A DNA stretch of 64,000 nt from DASQGA01 sp963722715 (GTDB lineage Bacteria > Actinomycetota > Thermoleophilia > Gaiellales > Gaiellaceae): the NCBI GenBank assembly GCA_963722715.1, contig CAVROA010000009.1:62001-126000 (forward strand), in the 5' to 3' direction. The notes below the pieces were generated by a model. It saw only the letters and a list, made by a program, of their open reading frames with translations. It did no database searches and had not been told where the DNA came from. Made by a program: the position numbers and the translations under genes. Position 1 is the first letter of the stretch. Every line of letters begins with the position of its first letter. This document shows, piece after piece, positions 24,990 to 33,581 of the stretch.

Positions 24990-26081
24990 CTAGGCGGAGA
25001 CGAGCGGGAGGGGCTTGACGATGCCCCGGCCCCGCTCGCGCGGCACGGCATCGATCGTTCCGGCGAGTGCCGTGATCGTGCGCGAGACTTCGAGGTCGGG
25101 CTCGGCGAGGACGATGGGCTCGCCACGGTCGCAGTAGTCGCCGACTCTCGGGTCGAATGGCACCCGGCCAAGTATCGGCTTGCCAATCTCGTCCGCGAGC
25201 GCCTGCCCGCCGCCCGAACCGAAGAGCTCTTCGCCCGTCCCGACCAGGTGCGTCATGTTCTCCACGACACCCAGCAGCCGCATCTTGGTCTTGTCGGCCA
25301 TCTGGGCCGCTCGCACCGCGACCTGCTGCGCCGCACGGTGCGGTGTCGTCACCACGATCGCCTCGGCGCGCGGCAGAAGCTGGCCGAGCGAGATTGCAAC
25401 GTCACCGGTCCCCGGCGGCATGTCGACGACGAGTGTGTCGAGCTCCCCCCAGTGGACGTCGGACAGAAACTGCTCGAGCGCGCGGTGGAGCATCGGCCCG
25501 CGCCACATGACGGGCTGGTTGTCGTCCAGGAAGAAGCCGATCGACATCACCTTCAGGTCTCCGCGCACCGGCGGCACGATCATCTTGTCGACCACGACCG
25601 GGCGCTGGTGGATGCCGAGCATGTGCGGGATCGAATGCCCGTAGACGTCCGCGTCGAGGATGCCGGTGCGATGGCCGAGCTGCGAGAAAGCCGCGGCGAG
25701 GTTCGCCGAGAGCGACGACTTCCCCACGCCTCCCTTGCCGCTCGCCACTGCCAGAACGCGTGTCTTCGAATCGACTGAGATGCCAGGCGTCCGCTCCGCG
25801 ACGCCACCGCGAAGCTTCGTCGTGAGCGCGGTCTTCTCCTCGGGCGTCATGACGTCAAAGGTGAGCGCAGTGCGCTCGACACCGTCAAGCGGAAGCAGAG
25901 CGCGATCGACCTGATCCTGGAAGCTCGCTCGCAGCGGACAGCCTGCGACCGTGAGCGCGATCGTCACCTCGGCGGTGCCACCGACCAGCTCGGCGCGCCG
26001 AACCATGTCGAGCTCGATAACGGAGCGACCGAGCTCCGGGTCGATGACGCCCTCGAGCGCCCGCAGGAGTTCATCGTGCAT
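24990..26081 (-). CDS. Mrp/ApbC Fe-S carrier P-loop ATPase
   Basis: 363 residues. The N-terminal MIP18/DUF59 domain (about 1-85) with DPELGRSVIELDMV precedes a deviant Walker A GKGGVGKSS and the Mrp signature, including DMPPGTGD. The C-terminal CxxC of many Mrp proteins is replaced here: VVENMTHLVG lacks the cysteines. It would load or carry Fe-S clusters or act in a related ATPase role. ATG 26081 gives the usual MHDELL N-terminus. Confidence 0.9.
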   Translation of the reverse strand: MHDELLRALEGVIDPELGRSVIELDMVRRAELVGGTAEVTIALTVAGCPLRASFQDQVDRALLPLDGVERTALTFDVMTPEEKTALTTKLRGGVAERTPGISVDSKTRVLAVASGKGGVGKSSLSANLAAAFSQLGHRTGILDADVYGHSIPHMLGIHQRPVVVDKMIVPPVRGDLKVMSIGFFLDDNQPVMWRGPMLHRALEQFLSDVHWGELDTLVVDMPPGTGDVAISLGQLLPRAEAIVVTTPHRAAQQVAVRAAQMADKTKMRLLGVVENMTHLVGTGEELFGSGGGQALADEIGKPILGRVPFDPRVGDYCDRGEPIVLAEPDLEVSRTITALAGTIDAVPRERGRGIVKPLPLVSA

Positions 26082-26143
26082 GACACCTAACGTACCAGCG
26101 AAAGGCCGTCTCGAAGCCACGTCCCATTACCCTGTGCCGGGGC

Positions 26144-26956
26144 ATGAACATCCAGGCAGTCGCCCGCCGCACCGGAATACCCTCCGCGACGCTCCGGAAG
26201 TGGGAGCAGCGCTACGGCGTGTTGAAGCCCGAACGAACCGCCGGTTCGCATCGCCGCTATACCGAGCGAGACGTGCTGAGGGTCGAATGGCTGAAGGCGC
26301 GGCTCGAGGAGGGATACAGGATCGGGGAGGCGGCACGGCTGCTCGGCGGTTACTCCGATGCACCGAAGCTCGACGCGGAGGGACTCGTCGAAGCGCTCGT
26401 CGCCGGCGCGGTGAGTCCGGATCCGCCACGCGTCGTCAGCGCCGTCGACCAGGCCTTCGCGCTCCTTCCGGCCGAGCAGGCTGTGACCGAGGTGGTCGCG
26501 CCGGCCCTCCGGCGGATTGGCGAACTCTGGGAGCAGGGCAAGGCTACGGTCGCTCACGAGCATCAGCTGACCGAGGTGCTCCGCGGCAAGATGCGTGGGC
26601 TCCTGAACGGCGCTCTTGGAGGCCCGCGCGGCCGCATCGTGCTCTGCTGTGCCCCGGGCGAAAGGCACGAGGCCGGTCTCCTGGCCGTGGCCGTGCTCTT
26701 GCACGCAGACGGGTGGCAGGTCATCTACCTCGGTGCGGACACGCCACTCGAGGAGGCGGCGAGCTTCGCGGAGGACGTGGACGCACCCATCCTGGGCGTC
26801 AGCGCGACCATGCCCGATGCGGCGGAGGCCGCAGAGCCTCTCCTCGCCGAGCTCGCGGTTAGCCATCCCGGGCTCCAGATCCTTCGAGGTGGATCGGCCT
26901 GGGGCGGGACCTCGGCGGACGAAGTGGTCGAGTTGCTGCGCAGCCTTCCCGTCTAG
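26144..26956 (+). CDS. MerR-family regulator with B12-binding domain (CarH/LitR-like)
   Basis: 270 residues. An N-terminal MerR helix-turn-helix (NIQAVARRTGIPSATLRKWEQRYGV) is followed by a four-helix cap with WEQGKATVAHEH, exactly the W-x9-EH motif of CarH light sensors, and a cobalamin domain with GERHEAG (variant of DxHxxG, the cobalt-ligand His) and YLGADTP. CarH-type proteins bind adenosylcobalamin and leave DNA in light, derepressing carotenoid genes. No carotenoid genes are in the window, so the target is unknown. It lies divergent to mrp, 62 bases apart. Confidence 0.9.
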   Translation: MNIQAVARRTGIPSATLRKWEQRYGVLKPERTAGSHRRYTERDVLRVEWLKARLEEGYRIGEAARLLGGYSDAPKLDAEGLVEALVAGAVSPDPPRVVSAVDQAFALLPAEQAVTEVVAPALRRIGELWEQGKATVAHEHQLTEVLRGKMRGLLNGALGGPRGRIVLCCAPGERHEAGLLAVAVLLHADGWQVIYLGADTPLEEAASFAEDVDAPILGVSATMPDAAEAAEPLLAELAVSHPGLQILRGGSAWGGTSADEVVELLRSLPV

Positions 26957-26975
26957 CGCGCCTATAGTCGGCCCC

Positions 26976-27095
26976 GTGGGCCGCGTCCTTCTCGCCAGTT
27001 TCCTGGGCGCCCTCGCAGCGGCTTCCCCTGCCACCGCCGCCGCCGTCGAAGTCACGAGCACGTTGCCCGAGTGGTTGGCGCCCCGCCTCCTGTGA
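26976..27095 (+). CDS. Short ORF with signal peptide
   Basis: 39 codons from GTG 26976: MGRVLLASFLGALAAASPA then TAAAVEVTSTLPEWLAPRLL. The first 23 residues look like a Sec signal peptide with an AxA cleavage site; little mature protein remains. It ends in GTGA overlap with the GNAT gene. It may be a leader peptide, a remnant of a secreted protein, or chance. Confidence 0.3.
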   Translation: MGRVLLASFLGALAAASPATAAAVEVTSTLPEWLAPRLL

Positions 27096-27697
27096 GCTTC
27101 GAAGGCCTTTCGACGCGGCTCGAAGGACGGCTCGTCGTGCTCGAGCCGCTGACGGCCGAGCACGAGGCGGGGCTCGCGCAGGCCGCCGACGACCCGGAGG
27201 TGTGGCGCTGGATGCCCCGTGTGGTCAGCGGTCCCGATGACTTCCACGGCTGGATGGCCGACGCCCTCGCCGAGGCCGAGGCCGGAGTCTCGGTCCCGTA
27301 CGCGATCTTGAGCCGTGCCTCCGGGACACCCGTCGGGTCGAGCCGCTACCTCACGCTTCGGCCCGAGCACCGCGGGCTCGAGATCGGCTACACGTGGCAC
27401 GCGTCCTCGGTCTGGGGAACCGGTGTGAACGTGGAGGCGAAGCTGCTGCTCCTCGAGCACGCGTTCGAGCGGCTCGGGTGCCTGCGCGTCGAGTTCAAGA
27501 CGGATGCGCGGAACGAGCGCTCCCGCGCAGCTCTCCTCGCGCTCCCGGCGAGGTTCGAGGGCATCTTCCGAAAGCACATGGTCGTTCGGGACGGCGAGCT
27601 CAGGGACTCGGCGTACTACGCGATCACAGACGACGAGTGGCCGAACGTGAAGCGCGAGCTCAGGCGGCGTCTGGAGGCCAAGGCCCGAGCCGAGTAG
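27092..27697 (+). CDS. GNAT N-acetyltransferase (RimJ/RimL type)
   Basis: About 201 residues. LEPLTAEHEAGLAQAADDPEVWRWMP, the acetyl-CoA segment region ...GLEIGYTWHASSVWGTGVNVEAKLLLLEHAFE and the ARNERSRAALLALPARFEGIFRKHMV end are the RimL-like pattern, N-acetylating a protein N-terminus or small amine. GTG 27092 is preferred to GTG 27071. The 3' end overlaps the converging IMPase gene by 38 bases. Confidence 0.85.
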   Translation: MSFEGLSTRLEGRLVVLEPLTAEHEAGLAQAADDPEVWRWMPRVVSGPDDFHGWMADALAEAEAGVSVPYAILSRASGTPVGSSRYLTLRPEHRGLEIGYTWHASSVWGTGVNVEAKLLLLEHAFERLGCLRVEFKTDARNERSRAALLALPARFEGIFRKHMVVRDGELRDSAYYAITDDEWPNVKRELRRRLEAKARAE

Positions 27698-28490
27698 CGA
27701 GCTCGGCGCACACGCTTGCGGTCGCTCCCCCCGTGATCCGCGAGCGCCCGACGAGGTCGAGTGGGTGGTCGTCGAGCGTCGGAGCGTCCGGCAGCTCGAG
27801 TGCGAGCCCACGCTCACGGCACAGAAGCTGTGCGGCGGCGATGTCGACCGAGCGGATCGGCTTCAGCGAACAGACGGCGTCGACCCGTCCGGCGGCAAGA
27901 TGGCACAGGGAGAGGGCGAGCGAGCCCATGACGCGGAGGCGAAGAGCGAAGCCCTCCATGGCTCCGGCGCGCGCTGCGATCTCGGCGGTCGTGGTCGCTT
28001 CGAACGACAGGATCTCGATCTCGTCCTTGAGGCCCGGGCCCTCGAGGCGGCGTCCGTCGAGGAACGCGCCCTCTCCACGCCGTGCCGTCCACTCCTCGCC
28101 CGTGCCGAGGTCGGCCACGAAGCCGAAGACGACATCTCGCATCGTGGGTCCTTCGGCCACCGCGATCGAAAGGGAGAAGAAGGGGATCCCGCGCTTCGCG
28201 TTCATGCTTCCGTCGATCGGGTCGACGACGATCACGAGACCCTCGGAGGCCTGGCCGAACCGCCGCTCGCCGAGCTCCTCGGACACGAGCGTGAAGTCGA
28301 TGCCGTCGGCATGAAGCGCTTCGAGGCGCGCGACAACCGCGCGCTCCGCGGCCTCGTCGATCGCAGTCGTCTCGTCTCCGCCCTCGCCGACTCGAAGGCT
28401 CGGCTCCCGCTCGTCGCGGGTCGGCAGCCCGGCGACGCCGCTCCGGACGGCGTCCGCCGCCTCCCGGCAGACCGAGAGCCAGTCGGTCAC
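27660..28490 (-). CDS. Inositol monophosphatase-family phosphatase
   Basis: 276 residues. Metal site motifs are VSEELGERR and VDPIDGSMN, with C-terminal GSLALSLCHLAAG and IRSVDIAAAQLL. Members hydrolyse inositol phosphate, fructose-1,6-bisphosphate or PAP (3'-phosphoadenosine). The Mg2+ DPIDG site is intact, but the usual GxR/WD end is IRSVD, so the substrate is not certain. Overlaps the upstream DUF1015 gene by four bases. Confidence 0.85.
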   Translation of the reverse strand: MTDWLSVCREAADAVRSGVAGLPTRDEREPSLRVGEGGDETTAIDEAAERAVVARLEALHADGIDFTLVSEELGERRFGQASEGLVIVVDPIDGSMNAKRGIPFFSLSIAVAEGPTMRDVVFGFVADLGTGEEWTARRGEGAFLDGRRLEGPGLKDEIEILSFEATTTAEIAARAGAMEGFALRLRVMGSLALSLCHLAAGRVDAVCSLKPIRSVDIAAAQLLCRERGLALELPDAPTLDDHPLDLVGRSRITGGATASVCAELATRLGPWPPDAA

Positions 28491-29626
28491 TCGTCGAAGG
28501 GCGAGAAGAGGAGGCCGCTCGTCAACTTCGGGAAGAAGTAGGTCGACTTCTGAGGCATCGTCTCGCCCGCCAGGGCAACAGCTTCGACCTGCTCCACCGT
28601 CGGCGGCCGGACGAGGTAGGCCGCCTGGGCCCGTCCCTCCAAAACGGCGCGTTCTGCCTCGGTCGCGCTCGCCGTGAACTCGAGCTCACCGAACAGAAGC
28701 CGGTCGAGAAGTGTGGTATCGAGGGAGGCCAGCGGGCCCGATCCCTGCGGCCCGCTTTCCGCGAGCACCGTCCGGCCCGGCCGAAGGAGCGCGAAGGCCG
28801 GGTGGTCACGAGGCAGCGCCGCCAAGCGCTCCAACGCTTCGGATGCGCCGCCCGGCACCTCCCTGACCTGGAAGCTCCCATTCAGCTCGGGAACCGCACC
28901 GCGGACCAGGCGATGGGTCGGGAAGATGACGAGGCCTGAGTCGTTCCGAGCGACCAGGACCGCCAGGACGTGCGACGTCTCCTCGCTCCCATCCTCCTCG
29001 TGGAAGCGGAGCGCGGTCTCGTATCGGTGGTGGCCGTCCGCGATCACAATGTGCCCGCCGACGGCATCGAGCGGGCCCTGGTCGTCGACTCGCCAGAGCC
29101 TGCTTCTCGCTCCGCCGAAGACCGCCTCGAGGTCGGGCGGGCGAGCGGGCACGATCGGGGATTTCCCCTCGTGGAGGAGCAGGATCGGCGAGAGCTTCGT
29201 TCGCGTGGCACGCAGGAGTCTGAGCCGTGCTTCCTTCGGTCCCGGGAACGTCCGCTCGTGCGGGAGGATGTGCCCCGTCGCGTAAGGCTCGAGCCGGATT
29301 CGCGCGGCCAGCCCGAGACGGGTCCGCTCGACGCCGTCCGGGCCGACGAACGTCTCCTCGAGCACCCAGACGGCCGGCTCCTCATCGCGGACGAGAACGC
29401 CCTCCGACTGCCAGGACGCGAGCGCCCGAGCCGCCTCCTCGGGGGCATCGGGCCTCACCAACCGGACCGCGTTATAGGGACTCTCGGCGAGGAGCTCCGC
29501 CCGGAGCTCGGGCGTGACGACGTCGTAGGGCGGAGCGACGAGCCGGTCGAGGGAGCCCGCGCGCTCCGGGTCGTAGCGAAGGGCCCGGAAGGGCTTCAAA
29601 AGGCTCACGGAAAGCCACGTTACCAT
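28487..29626 (-). CDS. DUF1015 family protein
   Basis: 379 residues. LLKPFRALRYDPERAGSL, VAPPYDVVTPELRAEL, HERTFPGPKEARLRLL and VIADGHHRYETAL are the hallmarks of DUF1015, a widespread family without known enzymology, sometimes near serine or phosphate metabolism genes. Its C-terminal SGLLFSPFDE is normal. ATG 29626 or GTG 29608 could start it. The two-gene unit with IMPase might share a sugar-phosphate substrate; this is speculation. Confidence 0.85.
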   Translation of the reverse strand: MVTWLSVSLLKPFRALRYDPERAGSLDRLVAPPYDVVTPELRAELLAESPYNAVRLVRPDAPEEAARALASWQSEGVLVRDEEPAVWVLEETFVGPDGVERTRLGLAARIRLEPYATGHILPHERTFPGPKEARLRLLRATRTKLSPILLLHEGKSPIVPARPPDLEAVFGGARSRLWRVDDQGPLDAVGGHIVIADGHHRYETALRFHEEDGSEETSHVLAVLVARNDSGLVIFPTHRLVRGAVPELNGSFQVREVPGGASEALERLAALPRDHPAFALLRPGRTVLAESGPQGSGPLASLDTTLLDRLLFGELEFTASATEAERAVLEGRAQAAYLVRPPTVEQVEAVALAGETMPQKSTYFFPKLTSGLLFSPFDE

Positions 29627-29651
29627 CCGTTCTCGGCCGTAGAGTGCGGGG

Positions 29652-30497
29652 GTGGGAGCCGCGACGCCGATCGCCGAGCTGACGGAAGATCGCGTCGTCG
29701 AGGGGATCTTCGCGGTGGCTCGAAAGCAGCGTCTGAAGACGCGCGGCGGCAGCCCGTACCTGGCTCTCGAGCTCGTCGACCCGAGCGGCCGGATCGAGGC
29801 CCGCGTGTGGAACGACGTGGAGCTCCTCGACCGGCGCTTCGGCGAGGGAGATGCCGTCCGGGTGCTCGGACGCGTGGAGCGCTTTCGGGATCGCCTGCAG
29901 CTCGACGTCCGTTCGGTCGAGCCGACCGAGGACGATCCGGCCTCTCTCGCACCAGCCTCGCAGCGCGACCTTGACGAGCTGGACGGATTCTTCGAGTTCC
30001 TGGTCGGCGAGCTCTCCCACGCTGGGCTGGCCGCACTCGTGGGTCGCTTTGCCGGCGATCCCGAGCTCCGGAAGCGGCTCCGGGCCCTGCCGGCAACGCC
30101 GGAGGGCCACCACAGCTATGCAGGCGGCCTCCTGGAGCACACGGTCGCCGTCGCAACACTCTGCCGCGACGCCGCCGAGCTTCATCGCCGCCTGCGCCGC
30201 GACCTCCTGCTCTCGGCGGCGCTCCTCCACGACATCGGGCGGACCCGGGAGCTGGACCGGGGGCCGCTCTTCCAACCCACGGCCGAAGGCCGGCTCCTCG
30301 GCCATGTCCATCTCGGCCTCCGGATGATCGAGGAGCGCGCAGCCGGCCTCGACCCGGTCGTCCTGGCCGAGCTTCTGCACGCCGTTGCCGGGCACCACGA
30401 CATCCGGTCGGCGCGCACGGCCGAGGCGGCTGTGCTCGTCCACGCGAACCACCTCGACGCGGCCGCTGCGACGCGGCCGGTAGACACAGACCAATAG
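29652..30497 (+). CDS. YhaM-like 3'-5' exoribonuclease (OB-fold + HD)
   Basis: 281 residues. N-terminal OB fold (about 12-90, GSPYLALELVDPSGRIEARVWND) and an HD phosphohydrolase domain with EGHHSYAGGLLEHT, LLHDIGRTREL and AGHHDIRSAR. This architecture matches YhaM, a nuclease that trims RNA 3' ends. GTG start 42 bases from the divergent DUF1015 start. Confidence 0.85.
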   Translation: MGAATPIAELTEDRVVEGIFAVARKQRLKTRGGSPYLALELVDPSGRIEARVWNDVELLDRRFGEGDAVRVLGRVERFRDRLQLDVRSVEPTEDDPASLAPASQRDLDELDGFFEFLVGELSHAGLAALVGRFAGDPELRKRLRALPATPEGHHSYAGGLLEHTVAVATLCRDAAELHRRLRRDLLLSAALLHDIGRTRELDRGPLFQPTAEGRLLGHVHLGLRMIEERAAGLDPVVLAELLHAVAGHHDIRSARTAEAAVLVHANHLDAAAATRPVDTDQ

Positions 30498-30507
30498 CAT
30501 CGTCCTC

Positions 30508-31728
30508 GTGCTGAAAGGCCAGGAGCGGCTGGATGCGTACGCCCGTCTCGCAATCGAGGTCGGTGTGAACCTCGAGGCCGGGCAAAACCTCGAGATCTCG
30601 GCCTACGTCGAGCACGCACCCTTCGTGCGGGCGGTCGTTAGTGCGGCCTACGACGCCGGCGCGCGGTGGGTCGACGTCCTGTACGAGGACGAGTACGCCC
30701 GGAAGACGATGGTCGAGCGCGCGCCCGATGACGTGATCGGCTGGACGCCGCCCTGGGTGCTGGCACGCCTGCGCGAGTTCGAGGACCGGGGAGCGCTGAT
30801 GACGGTGCGTGGCCACCCCGATCCCCGGCTCTTCGAGGACGTCGACGGCGCCCGGCTTGCGAATTCACGCCGGGCCGAGGCTTCGGCGCTGAACCTGAAG
30901 CTTGTTACCGAGGGTCTCGTCAACTGGACGATCGTCGGCTGCCCGACCGAGGGCTGGGCGAAAGCCGTCTTCGGGGAGCCGGACGTGGAGCGCCTCTGGG
31001 ACGCCGTTCTGAATACGGTCCGCCTGGATGAGCCCGATCCTGTCGCCGCCTGGCAGGAGCACGTTGAGCGCCTGGTGGGGCGGAGCCGGGCGCTGAACGA
31101 TCGGAAGTTCGACGCGGTTCGGTTCCGTGGCCCGGGCACGGACCTCTTCGTCGGCCTCCACGCCGGCTCCACCTGGCAAAGCGCGCACAACGAAACGGTC
31201 TGGGGCCGCACCTTCGTGCCCAACATGCCCACGGAGGAGGTCTTTACGACCCCGGACGCGCGCCGTACCGAGGGCAAGGTCCGCTCCACCAGGCCCCTCC
31301 TCGCGCAGGGGAAGATCGTGGAGGGCCTCGAGCTGGTCTTCAAAGGCGGGAAGGCCGTCGAGGTCAGCGCGGATGAGGGCGAAGAAGTGGTTCGCGGCCA
31401 GCTCGCGAGCGACGAAGGCTCTGCGAGTCTTGGCGAGGTCGCGCTTGTCGACGGCACCTCGCGCGTGGGCCAGAGCGGGATCATCTTCTACGACACGCTC
31501 TACGACGAGAACGCGACCTGCCACATCGCGTACGGCCAGGGCTTCCCGGACGCGGTCGAAGGGACGGAGGGCCTGACCCCGGCGGAGCAGCAGGCGATGG
31601 GTGTCTCACAGTCGACCGTGCATACGGATTTCATGATCGGCGGACCCGAGGTGGAGGTGGACGGGATCGAGGCCGGCGGCGCAGCCGTCCCGATCATCCG
31701 GAACGACGAGTGGCACCTGGAGGCCTGA
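30508..31728 (+). CDS. M29 aminopeptidase (AmpS/thermophilic type)
   Basis: 406 residues, the usual family length. Metal-binding motifs NMPTEEVFTTPD, with the Glu-Glu, and STVHTDFMIGG with His-x-Asp are present, as is HNETVWGRTFVPNMPTEE. It removes N-terminal residues from peptides using Co2+/Zn2+. Begins 11 bases after the YhaM-like gene, so likely co-transcribed. The start ATG is replaced by GTG 30508. Confidence 0.9.
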   Translation: MLKGQERLDAYARLAIEVGVNLEAGQNLEISAYVEHAPFVRAVVSAAYDAGARWVDVLYEDEYARKTMVERAPDDVIGWTPPWVLARLREFEDRGALMTVRGHPDPRLFEDVDGARLANSRRAEASALNLKLVTEGLVNWTIVGCPTEGWAKAVFGEPDVERLWDAVLNTVRLDEPDPVAAWQEHVERLVGRSRALNDRKFDAVRFRGPGTDLFVGLHAGSTWQSAHNETVWGRTFVPNMPTEEVFTTPDARRTEGKVRSTRPLLAQGKIVEGLELVFKGGKAVEVSADEGEEVVRGQLASDEGSASLGEVALVDGTSRVGQSGIIFYDTLYDENATCHIAYGQGFPDAVEGTEGLTPAEQQAMGVSQSTVHTDFMIGGPEVEVDGIEAGGAAVPIIRNDEWHLEA

Positions 31729-31732
31729 CCGG

Positions 31733-32671
31733 TCAGACGTTGAAGCGGATGTTCACCACGTCGCCGTCCTGAACCTGGTACGTCTTCCCCTCGAGGCGCT
31801 GTAGCCCGCGCTTCGCTGCCTCGGCGTGTGAGCCGCACTCGACGAGATCTTTCCAGGCGATCACCTCGCAGCGGATGAACCCGCGGGCAATGTCCGAGTG
31901 GATCGTCTCCGCTGCATCGAGGGCCGTCTGCCCTTTTCGGAGCGTCCAGGCGCGAGTCTCCTTGTCGCTCGCAGTGAAGAAGCTCAGGAGCCCGAGCGCC
32001 TCGAAGAGCCGGCGGACCACCTCGGTGAGGGCCGAGGGGCCTTCGCGGTAGGCGGCGGCCTCTTCCTCGGGGAGCTCGACGAGCTCCGCCTCCAGCTTCG
32101 CGTCGATCCCGCCCGGCCCGTTCTCGACCGTGATCAGCGGCTTCGTCGTCAGCGGCTCGAGCTCGGGCGGCAACTCACCCGGCCATTCGTCCAACCGCTT
32201 CCCCGCATCCAAGTGAGCCAGGATCGCTTCCAGGGTTACGACCTCCTGGCGCAAAGAGGTATCGCCCGACTTCGCCTGCTTGGCGACGCGGTCGAGGCGG
32301 CGTTCGACATGCTCGCGGTCGGCCACGATCAGCTCGAGCTCGATCGTCTCGAGCGCCCCTCCCGGATCTGCGTCCTGGCCCCAGCCGTTCAGGACCGCGA
32401 GCAGCGCGTCGACCTGGCGCAGGTTTCCGAGCAGGGCCCGCCCGGTGCCCGGGACGTCCACGACCCGCACTGCGGCCGGAGTCACCTTGCGGGCCTTGAC
32501 GACGGCGGCTACCTGCTCGAGCCGTTCGTCCGCGATCGGTGCCATGCCGACGTTCGCCTTGTCAGAGACGGTCGCGTAGGCGGTGATGTCCGCACCCGCC
32601 TGCGTCAGGGCATTGAAGAGCGTCGTCTTGCCGCTGTTCGAAAGACCGACGATTCCGACCTCGAGGCTCAT
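31733..32671 (-). CDS. Divergent YchF/DUF933 ATPase
   Basis: 312 residues, about 50 shorter than canonical YchF. P-loop GLSNSGKTTLFN, switch II VDVPGTGR, and C-terminal TGS domain with TWTLRKGQTALDAAETIHSDI and GFIRCEVI. The usual NxxE base-recognition motif is absent from LITVENGPGG, so nucleotide choice is unclear. Canonical YchF binds ribosomes and ATP. Overlap with neighbours is nil. Probably a paralogue of the standard protein, annotated as DUF933 in databases. Confidence 0.85.
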   Translation of the reverse strand: MSLEVGIVGLSNSGKTTLFNALTQAGADITAYATVSDKANVGMAPIADERLEQVAAVVKARKVTPAAVRVVDVPGTGRALLGNLRQVDALLAVLNGWGQDADPGGALETIELELIVADREHVERRLDRVAKQAKSGDTSLRQEVVTLEAILAHLDAGKRLDEWPGELPPELEPLTTKPLITVENGPGGIDAKLEAELVELPEEEAAAYREGPSALTEVVRRLFEALGLLSFFTASDKETRAWTLRKGQTALDAAETIHSDIARGFIRCEVIAWKDLVECGSHAEAAKRGLQRLEGKTYQVQDGDVVNIRFNV

Positions 32672-32696
32672 GGCCCGAGGACGTTACCGACGCTCC

Positions 32697-33251
32697 TCAG
32701 GCGACGGCTGCGAGCTGGCGCTCGAGCGACGCGAACGCACGGTGCTGGAGGGACTTGATGGCGCCCTCGCTCTTCCCGAGGAGACACGCGACCTCGCCGT
32801 TCGAGTAGTCGAGCCCGTACTTGAGCGCGAGCACGCGCCGCTGGTCCTCGGACAGAGGCTCGATCAGTGCCCGCATCCCGAAGCGTCCGAAGGTCCTCAT
32901 GGCCTCCTCTTCGGCCGAGCGCCCGGAGTCCGGCTCCGGCTCGGGCAGCTCACGGGCGGAGGCACGAAAGTGGTCGATCGCAAGGTTCCTCGCAATCCGA
33001 AAGAGCCAGGCCGAGAAGGGCACGCCCCGCGCCTCGAAGCGATCGATCCGCTCGAGCATTCGGGTGAACGTCTGGTTGGTCAGGTCCTCGGCATCCTGGG
33101 CGTTCGAGACCATGGACCGCAGATACCGCTGCACGCGGTCCGCATAGAGGATGTAGAGCGCCTCGAGCGCAACCGAGTCGCCCGTTCTTCCTCGTTCCAC
33201 CAGCTCCCGGACATCGTTTTCGTGCCCGGCTTCGCCGACCGAAATCCCCAC
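32697..33251 (-). CDS. ECF-type RNA polymerase sigma factor
   Basis: About 184 residues. Sigma-2 region (YILYADRVQRYLRSMVSNAQDAEDLTNQTFTRMLERIDRF) and sigma-4 region (LSEDQRRVLALKYGLDYSNGEVACLLGKSEGAIKSLQHRAF) are both present. An anti-sigma gene is not adjacent. GTG 33251 is preceded by a GGGGGAG ribosome site; a TTG at 33290 would add 13 basic residues. Confidence 0.85.
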   Translation of the reverse strand: MGISVGEAGHENDVRELVERGRTGDSVALEALYILYADRVQRYLRSMVSNAQDAEDLTNQTFTRMLERIDRFEARGVPFSAWLFRIARNLAIDHFRASARELPEPEPDSGRSAEEEAMRTFGRFGMRALIEPLSEDQRRVLALKYGLDYSNGEVACLLGKSEGAIKSLQHRAFASLERQLAAVA

Positions 33252-33353
33252 GGTAGTCTCCCCCGTTCGTCTCCCCCGAAAGGGGTACAAGCCCTCTCGA
33301 ATCGCACCTAAGCAGAGAATCCGGAAAAGGCAACCCGCGGACGCGGGCAGGGC

Positions 33354-33581
33354 CTAACCGGTGCCGCCGAAACCGATCGTGGTCTCGCGAGCGAAGCGCT
33401 TCACGTAGACGATGCGGGCGAGCGGAAGCAGGTAGCTCCCGTCCTCGGTCTCGAGCTCGAACGTTCCTCCGCCTCCGGCTGCGAGCGCCTTTGCGAGCTC
33501 ATCGGCTACAGCCGGCGCCACGATGGCACCGACGATCTGGCCACCCTCGAACGCGAGCTCGAGCCTGACCCTATCCGGCAC
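33354..33581 (-). CDS. Small conserved protein of unknown function
   Basis: 75 residues, mainly beta (VRLELAFEGG, FELETEDGSYLLPLARIVYVKRF). The LARIVYVK ending resembles the DUF3107 family of small actinobacterial proteins (ARIAYVEIG). It overlaps the start of the methylmalonyl-CoA epimerase by 11 bases, so the two are translated together. No function can be assigned. Confidence 0.65.
   Translation of the reverse strand: MPDRVRLELAFEGGQIVGAIVAPAVADELAKALAAGGGGTFELETEDGSYLLPLARIVYVKRFARETTIGFGGTG

Noticed and set aside
26087..27817. 576-codon minus-strand frame opposite the MerR/GNAT region
   Set aside because: No domains, and the plus-strand genes in the same DNA have clear motifs.
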